Positions 57,601 through 64,000 of a stretch of DNA of 64,000 bases are shown here, in pieces. A program made the position numbers and the translations under genes. Location of the stretch: contig CM076260.1 of NCBI GenBank assembly GCA_038380795.1, forward strand, positions 4,625,533-4,689,532, in the 5' to 3' direction. Each line of letters starts with the position of its first letter. Position 1 is the first letter of the stretch. Origin of the DNA: Pyrocephalus nanus (Eukaryota > Chordata > Aves > Passeriformes > Tyrannidae). The notes below the pieces were generated by a model that did not search any database, was not told the DNA's origin, and saw only the letters and a program-made list of their open reading frames with translations.

Positions 57601-58114
57601 ACACAGAGGCACATTATGGCTGAGTTCTGATAAAGGTGTGAGTCAGTCAAACTCCTACTTCTGTACAAGAAAAGAAGCAAAATCACTATGAGGTTCCCAC
57701 GCCTGCTGCTTTGGATGAGCTGGAATCTTTGTAACTTATATAAATACATTCTTTGACTCTTAATATACCTATTCATAGTGCAGCGTGCTGGAAGATGGGG
57801 CTGAGAAGACAAGAATGTCAATACAGGAAAAGAAAGCTGAGGACAGAAGAATGACATTTTTCAGTTCACTGGTTTTGGAGGTCAGGAAAGGGGAATAGGC
57901 TGGAAAGAACATTATCCAACCACTGATTGTGCCATGTGGCAGAGATCACTGGAGAGGACATGTTGACTCCACTGAGTTTTATAGTCTAGAATAAGGGTTG
58001 AGGCTACTGTTCATCTTTAAATGCTCATTCCATTATGTTGGCATATATAGCACAAAGGGGAAAAGAAGAGATTATGTAACTTATTTGTAAAATTTTGGAT
58101 ACAAGAGGGTATTG
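54613..58114. other. Unique AT-rich DNA, no gene seen
   Basis: No gene or named repeat was recognised. An A-rich patch lies at 57228-57266 and an imperfect (TTATAA) palindromic patch at 56050-56075. Confidence 0.6.
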
Positions 58115-58541
58115 AAGAAAATCAAAGGTCTGGAGCACCTCTCCTATAAAGACAGGCTGAGTGAGCTGTGGGTGTTTATCCTGAAGGCTCCAGATAGACC
58201 TTAGAGCCCCTTCCTGTACCTAAAGGAGGCCTAAGAAAAGGCTAGAGAGGGATGTTTTGCAAGGGCAAGAAGTGATAGGACAAGGGGGAATGGCCTTAAG
58301 CTGAAAGATGGGAGATTTTGATTAGGTATTAAGGAGAAATTCTTCCCTGTGAGGCTGGTGAGGCCCCGGCACAAGTTGCCCAGAGAAGCTGTGGCTGCAC
58401 CATCCCTGGAAGTTTTCAAGGCCAGGTTGGATGCAGCTTGGAGCAATCTGGGATAGTGGAAGGTGTCCCTGCCCATGGAAGGGGGGTTGAAATGAGATGA
58501 TCTTTAAGGTCCCTTCCAACACAACCTATTCTCTGATTCCA
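58115..58541 (+). mobile_element. CR1 LINE 3' fragment, long
   Basis: 'AAGAAAATCAAAGGTCTGGAGCACCTCTCCTATAAAGACAGGCTGAGTGAGCTG', 'GGACAAGGGGGAATGGCCTTAAGCTGAAAGATGGGAGATTTTGATTAGGTATTAAGGAGAAATTCTTCCCTGTGAGG', 'GCCCAGAGAAGCTGTGGCTGCACCATCCCTGGAAG', 'TTTAAGGTCCCTTCCAACACAACCTATTCTCTGATTCC'. Plus strand, well preserved. Confidence 0.96.
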
Positions 58542-60941
58542 CAATGTCTGTGGTCTAAAATGTATTTCAGGTTTCTAGTGTTCACTCTGAGGTATCTGGT
58601 GACTCCATTTCCTCTCACTTTTCTGCATATCACTTAGCTGAGATTCATGTTAATACAGTGACTTCCTCAGTTCCCTGTACATATAAACAGCTCCTTCTGA
58701 TCTGATCTTTCCATCCAGTTCTTACCTCCCAAGCCCTATTTTTCTACTAATCCCTCCCACCAGGAGGAACAAGGAAAGGGGCTTGGGTACCATCCTGTGA
58801 TTATCCTGACTTGTCTAAATGCTCCCAGCCATGCTTTTGGTCCTTGTTAAGTAGCACCCACATAGACAGTGCCTGCACCCTGTTCAGGGGTTAATGCAAG
58901 ATAGGAGCCATTTCCAAGCAGCAGGTGGGATGCAGACCCTCTGTTTTCAGCAGGAACAGTGTCTAAGCATATGGATGCAAGCTGTCTCCTCCCAGCTGGT
59001 CTTACAGACAGAGAGCCAGCCCTGGCCTTTTTAGTTTATTAATATACAGAAGGGGAGAATTCTAGCAGCAAACAATAACTTGGGGAGCAGATGTGGTTTC
59101 TTAACGTTTAACTCATTGTTACAGTTTCTAATTATGTTTTTACAGTTGCAATTATGAACTTTTATAGTTGACTGTATCCCTTTCATAAGCTGAAAATAAA
59201 TTTCTCATTTTACGTAGAAAACATTCACAGGGGCATTTTCAGATGCTTCATTATCTGTGGTTACATTTCTGTGGCTGTGCATCACTGTCCTCTTAAATAT
59301 ATTTATTTCCCACAGCCATGTTAGCCCTTAATATCTTTTTTATCACACCTATATGTACCAAAATGTATTACTGAATTAATATATAATATTCTTTTAACCT
59401 TTTCTAGTAAATAAATTTATTTTCTTTATCTTCACACTTTCGTGTGATCCTCCCACTCTTGTATAAATCTTTCTGTGCAACAAAATAGTTGACATAAGTA
59501 AAACTGCTATACATAATTGATGTGTTCTCTGTTTAATAAATAAAGTGTCTGTCATATAGGGGGGTAAGTTTTCTGGCTTTTATATTGTCTGGGTGAGTGG
59601 TAACAGTATTTTTAGATTCTGTCCAGGGGGATGGAAAATTTTGATAATTTCTCAATAAGAAATTGTTCCTTTGTAAAGTAAATTGTGGTTAAAGCTGTAT
59701 CTGATTTCTCCCTGGAAAAAAAGAAACAGTATGAATGATCCCTTAAAAATTAAGTATCTGTCAGACATCAGACTTTCAGAATTGTCAGAGTTGACTCACT
59801 GTTTCACAGTAACAAACAATGCCAGTGGAAAAAAATAAAAAAGAAAGTTTTCCTGCTGTTAATGAGACAGAGGTGACTGTAAACAATAGATGCCTTATAG
59901 CTATTCTCAAACAGGAATCAAAGCTGTAATTAAATATAAAACACTGTCAATGATAGGCTCTTTAATGTAACATATCTCAGTTGCTTTTCCTCTATGAAAT
60001 AACTTCACTTAGACAAAAGCTGAGAGTGACTGAAACAAGAGAAGAAAGACTTGTGCTGAAGACTGATTTCTTGTTACTCATGACACACCAGTCCTGTAGC
60101 TTCAGCAGCAAATATTCCTTGACTAGAAGTCAGAACACAGCTAATCACGTCATTTTGGTGGCATCTCTCCCACTAAATGGTGCCATGTGAAGACAGATTG
60201 TTCCTAGATGGACATAGGTGTCATCTCAACTGCTCTGTTCAGACCCTGGGCTGTCTATTCCCTGAATAGGCAAAGAATAAGAGAGGAAATAACTTGGGGA
60301 AAACTGGTGAAGAGCTAAAGCTTCTTCACCTTTGCATTTTCCAGTTGTTTTATAACATGGATGTGTGGGTGCCAGGTGGACAGCAGCACTCTCCTAAACC
60401 CCAAAGTCTAGAGGATGTTGCTTCATAAACACACACAAAGCAGAACAAAGGAAAGGGAGCTCTGGAAGGCAGAGGCAACTCTCCTGCAACTCTTGCCTGA
60501 GCTAATCAAAAGGATACAAAACCCCTGCACAGTCCTTGATCAGCCGTGCGATGCCTCCAGCCAGAATCCAGCCTATATGTGTAAACAAATAGGACGCCCT
60601 GAGCAAGTACTAGGAAGTAGGAAAGAGGATTTGGAATAAAGAACTACAGGTTCTTGCATGGTGCAGGTTAATTATCTCCTTGCATTGTTTTCTATTCACA
60701 AATCAAAAGTAAGTACTTCAGAGCCTGACCTGCTGCCCTGCTGTAAAGCTGTGCTGCAAGATCGGGTCAAAGTCTAGACCAGTAAGTGTAGGTATATAAA
60801 CCCAGTATAACTAACTCATCCATTTTGGGGCAGAACAATAATTAAACCCAAAATATTTCTATATGAAATAGAAAGAAAATTCATTTAAAATATGGAAGCA
60901 AATAGAGTCAGAAGAAAAGTATCTATTCTTAGTTGACTCAG
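58542..60941. other. Unique AT-rich DNA, no gene seen
   Basis: No gene was recognised. The part 59090-59560 is especially AT-rich with several AATAAA words. No repeat family identified. Confidence 0.6.
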
Positions 60942-61117
60942 GAAGGTGATGGGGCACTGGAATATGTTGCCCAGAGAAGCTGTGGCTGCCCCAGCCCTGG
61001 AAGTGTTCAAGGACAGGTTGGACGGAGCTTGAAGCAACTTGGTCTTGTGACAGGTGTCCCTGCCTATGGCAGGGGTTTAGAACAAGATGATCCATGATAC
61101 TGTGATTCTGTGATACT
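60942..61117 (+). mobile_element. CR1 LINE 3' fragment
   Basis: 'GGTGATGGGGCACTGGAATATGTTGCCCAGAGAAGCTGTGGCTGCCCCAGCCCTGGAAGTGTTCAAGGACAGGTTGG', ending 'GATACTGTGATTCTGTGATACTG', a doubled 3' octamer-like tail typical of CR1. Plus strand. Confidence 0.95.
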
Positions 61118-61556
61118 GAATATGACCCTGGAGAACTCCTCCACAGAAGATACTTACCAACTACTACTTTCAAAACCAGTGGAAATAATGACTCTTGGTT
61201 TGTTGTGGTTTGAAGTGATGAGTTTGGGCTTTCTGATATCTACTAAACTGCAAGCACTGAAATTTTCCTACTCCTGAGTTACACAGTGCCCCTTCTCTAA
61301 TAATCAAGTGCTGAGTTCATACTGCATCTGTCTTTCAATGGAATCACAAGAAAATGGTTTATCTCCTTTACTGAGCTACCTGGTGACATTTCTTGGAACT
61401 TGATGTCATTGGAAGAGATGTCAATCTCTCAAATTATGTTGACAATGACAAATATGTTAAAAAGTCATTAGGGCAAAGTAGATAAACATGTGAAATCACA
61501 CACACATGCAGAGTCTCAGCTAAACTTCATAAGATACAGATCTTTGGAAGAACCAG
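61118..61556. other. Unique spacer
   Basis: No gene or repeat was recognised. Confidence 0.6.
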
Positions 61557-61644
61557 GCTTGGAGTATTCTTCTTCCAGGTAACAAGTGACAGAATGAGAG
61601 GAAACAGGCTCAAGTTGCACCTGGGGTGGTTTAGACTAGTTAAT

Positions 61645-61689
<45 letters not shown>

Positions 61690-61875
61690 GGAAAAGCTTC
61701 TAAAGCACTGGATCAGAGCCCAGGGAAGTGGGGGAGTCACCATCTCTGGAAGTGTTAAAAAACCCCTATGGGTATGGCACTTGAGGACATGGTTTGTTGG
61801 TGGACACTGTGATCATTGGCAGTTGAGCTTGATGATCTTAGGGATCTTTTCCAACCTTAATGATTCTATAATTCT
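61557..61875 (+). mobile_element. CR1 LINE 3' fragment split by a T39 run
   Basis: Left part: 'CTTCTTCCAGGTAACAAGTGACAGAATGAGAGGAAACAGGCTCAAGTTGCACCTGGGG...TTTAGACTAGTTAATAG'. Right part: 'TCTAAAGCACTGGATCAGAGCCCAGGGAAGTGGGGGAGTCACCATCTCTGGAAGTG', ending 'CCTTAATGATTCTATAATTCTA'. Between them 39 T replace roughly 20 bp of element sequence. Plus strand. Confidence 0.94.
61648..61686. repeat. Poly-T run (39) inside a CR1
   Basis: Thirty-nine uninterrupted T at the place where CR1 normally reads a short A/T-mixed stretch ('TATTAGGAAAAATTTCTTCACTG'-like). The longest homopolymer in the window. Confidence 0.97.
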
Positions 61876-61974
61876 ATTGGTGACTTAGGGTTTTCTACTT
61901 CAGGGCAGAAAAAACAGCACACAGATCTCCTGTTTTATTACACCCTGGGGCTGAATCACCCCTGAGGGACACAA

Positions 61975-61975
<1 letters not shown>

Positions 61976-62002
<27 letters not shown>
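61976..62002. repeat. Poly-A run (27) preceded by AATAAA
   Basis: 'GACACAATAAA' merges into 27 A. It lies 100 bp downstream of the CR1 3' end and could mark a retroposed transcript tail or simple slippage. Confidence 0.95.
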
Positions 62003-62005
<3 letters not shown>

Positions 62006-63506
62006 AGGAGCTATGGAACTAGAAAGAGGGTAAAAGAGGTTCTGACTGAAGTTCATACTGAGTAGGAGAGAGAGGACATTTGCCTAAGTTCTCCTTGAGA
62101 AATTAGAAGTTTGTGTTAATTGATAACACAGTTAAATTAGGTAAAATTCCCCATGTACCTTTTTCCACTATCCAACTCCTAAGTGAGAGTGTTGCAATTT
62201 CAGAAAGCCATTCCTCTCCTGCCCTGGTTAAAAATTCCTAGGTGTTTGCTGGCTGCCAAACTAGCAACGCCTGAGTGCATGCTGCTCTTCGAAACCAATC
62301 AACAGCTCTTCATAGTTACCCCTGCTGTCACATAAAACAGGATAAAGAACATCCCACATACCCAACTGCTTGTCTTCCCTCCTGCTTTATTTCTCGAATG
62401 TTCTCTGTCACAGCTGTGGTCTGTACCAATGACAAAATCTTCCAGACACAGCCTAATCACGGTTTGGGGGTGACACATGATATCCCATGCCTTGTGGGGC
62501 ACATGGACCAAAATGATTCAGGTTTGACTTCCATCCTTACGCAGCATTCCAGTAAATCACAAGAGGCTTTGCAACCTCAATGATTGCTGAATGCTTTTCT
62601 GTTGCACATGTGGAGCATTTCTTAGTTGCCTGACAGGAAAACTCCATTCAGAAGGTGAATGAACACTTTAGCCTGATAAAAATAAAAACTCATACAGAAG
62701 ATAATTATACATCTTAAAATCATAGGGAATCCCACACCAGCCCCATAGAGATGCAGAGGCAAGTGCAAGTTAGTGTGAACTTTGCCAGCCTTGGCTTCAG
62801 GGCCAAGGAAAAGAGGGACTCTAGACAGGAAGAGCTTCACCACACCAGAGAATATTTCCCCCCCTTTTTCCTCATGGTATTTATGTAGTTTCTCTCATCA
62901 CAACATGGGAGACACCTCACAGGCATTTCTGTTTGTTATCTTACAGCTTTGCTCCTGATAACAATCCAGGTAAGGAGCTTGCTCCTAGAGTTTTATCCTG
63001 AACTCATGTCAAGTCAACGCTTACTCCCACTTGATCATTTTGATGGGCAGAGATTATATTAATGTCTTATTCCTTGGCATGTTATTGTCTACAGAATTTA
63101 GTGTGTCTCAGTAATCTTGATTTGACAGGTAACTCATAGCCTACTGACTTTCAACCTCTTAAACAACATGTAGACTGAGTGGTTATCCTAAAATTTAAGT
63201 GCTTGGGGAATTTGTGTCCAAGACACCACAGACAGTATCTCCAAGATTATGTTACATACAGTGTAGTGGAGAAAGGACGGGATATTATGATAGTAAACTC
63301 CTTTAGCCCAGTAATTTGCAGTGCTGTGCAGTGTCTTGCTTAATCTTCAGACGCTCCTCCAGAAGGGAGTAGATTTGATCCATCTCCTGTGTCATACCTG
63401 GCATCTCTGAGCAGAAGTCTTCAGCATTCCAATGCAACTCAGAGGGCACAGTTCCTTTGTTTAGATAACCAACATAAGCCAGAATATGCTAAAATCAAAA
63501 CACTGA
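62003..63506. other. Unique DNA, no gene seen
   Basis: No gene or repeat family was recognised. The 102-codon plus frame (62275-62583) and its antisense have no family features. Confidence 0.6.
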
Positions 63507-63650
63507 ACCATAGAATGGTTTGGGTTGGAAGGGACCATAAAGATCATTTAGTTTCAACCCTCCTGCCACAGGCAGGGATGCCACCTACTAGATCTACAAG
63601 CTCGGAGTCCCATCCAGCTTGGCCTTGAATGCTTTCAAGGACGGAACAAC
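63507..63650 (-). mobile_element. CR1 LINE 3' fragment
   Basis: 'AACCATAGAATGGTTTGGGTTGGAAGGGACCATAAAGATCATTTAGTTTCAACCC', 'CACAGGCAGGGATGCC', 'CATCCAGCTTGGCCTTGAATGCTTTCAAGGACGG'. Minus strand. Confidence 0.95.
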
Positions 63651-64000
63651 CCATAATAATGAGAGTGACCCACAGTGCACACCTTCAGTGCACTTTCAGC
63701 TCTAAGTTTGGAGCTGAATCTCAGCTTTCTGGAATCTTAGATTAATAATCTACTGGGGCCCTTTTTTAAGTCTAGCAACTAATTTTAATTGCATCACGAT
63801 AAAAATGATATTTGGCATGGTGTTTTGTCTACTAAATTCCCTCCACGGGGTTGTGCTCTAACTTTTTCAGCTCTACAGTTCTTTCTTTTTCTTCTCAAAG
63901 CTAAAGGACTGACTTGAACAACAGTCAGGGCCTTCAGATTCCTCAAGGACCTTTCAGTCTCTGAGCTTCACAAAAGCAAATCAACTGCTTCAGCTAAGAA
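63651..64000. other. Unique DNA to window end
   Basis: No gene or repeat was recognised. Confidence 0.6.

Overview
The window looks like bird nuclear DNA: AT-rich, non-coding, and dotted with fragments of the avian CR1 non-LTR retrotransposon. About thirty CR1 pieces can be recognised by eye. The clues are the minus-strand 3' ends that start with 'ATCATAGAATGGTTTGGGTTGGAAGGGACC' variants, their plus-strand complements that end in 'ACCATTCTATGATTC', and several stretches of reverse-transcriptase C-terminal coding sequence. At least three 3'-end types occur: the 'TTGGAAGGGACCTTAAAGATCATCT' type, the 'GGTTGGAAAAGACCTCTAAGATCAT' type, and older types near 26.5, 31.6 and 46.5 kb. This points to a neognath bird. 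A songbird is possible, but the order cannot be fixed from this sequence.

No host protein-coding gene, tRNA, rRNA, CRISPR array or bacterial-type operon can be supported. Almost every open frame is a chance frame, a translated homopolymer, or a CR1 remnant. The best coding relic is at about 38.6-40.7 kb on the minus strand. It is the 5' part of a CR1, with an ORF1 esterase-like (SGNH) region and then an ORF2 endonuclease region. Both are broken by frameshifts and stops, and the reverse transcriptase and 3' end are missing.

Layout. 0-0.7 kb: two CR1 pieces. 0.7-5.9 kb: simple repeats, a long pyrimidine tract, a 56-bp tandem duplication, and two stretches that look like conserved non-coding DNA. 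5.9-7.5 kb: two CR1s. 7.5-25.6 kb: mostly unique AT-rich DNA with small CR1 pieces, an ancient hairpin-like repeat (18.7 kb), and enhancer-like blocks at 20.1-20.5 and 24.1-24.5 kb. 25.6-27.6 kb: three CR1s and a long T/G tract. 27.6-31.3 kb: unique DNA and a (TAGA)n microsatellite. 31.3-33.5 kb: a dense CR1 cluster with inverted copies. 33.5-38.4 kb: mostly unique DNA. 38.4-40.7 kb: the CR1 5' half. 41-46 kb: unique DNA with the most enhancer-like block (44.4-45.1 kb), then an unclassified GC-richer segment (45.7-46.4 kb). 46.4-47.1 kb: a young CR1 nested in an old one. 47.1-64 kb: unique DNA with scattered CR1s, an octamer-bearing palindrome (47.8 kb), further enhancer-like DNA (51.0-52.0 kb), and a CR1 split by a 39-T run (61.6 kb).

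The simplest reading is an intergenic or intronic gene-desert segment: an inert CR1 background with islands of possibly constrained regulatory DNA. I found no new genetic system. The points most worth following are the putative conserved elements, the octamer palindrome, the CR1 copy that kept its 5' half and lost its 3' half, the nested CR1 pair, and the facing inverted CR1 pairs. Calls of conservation are inference from sequence texture and need a multi-species alignment. Repeat boundaries were read by eye and may be off by tens of bases.
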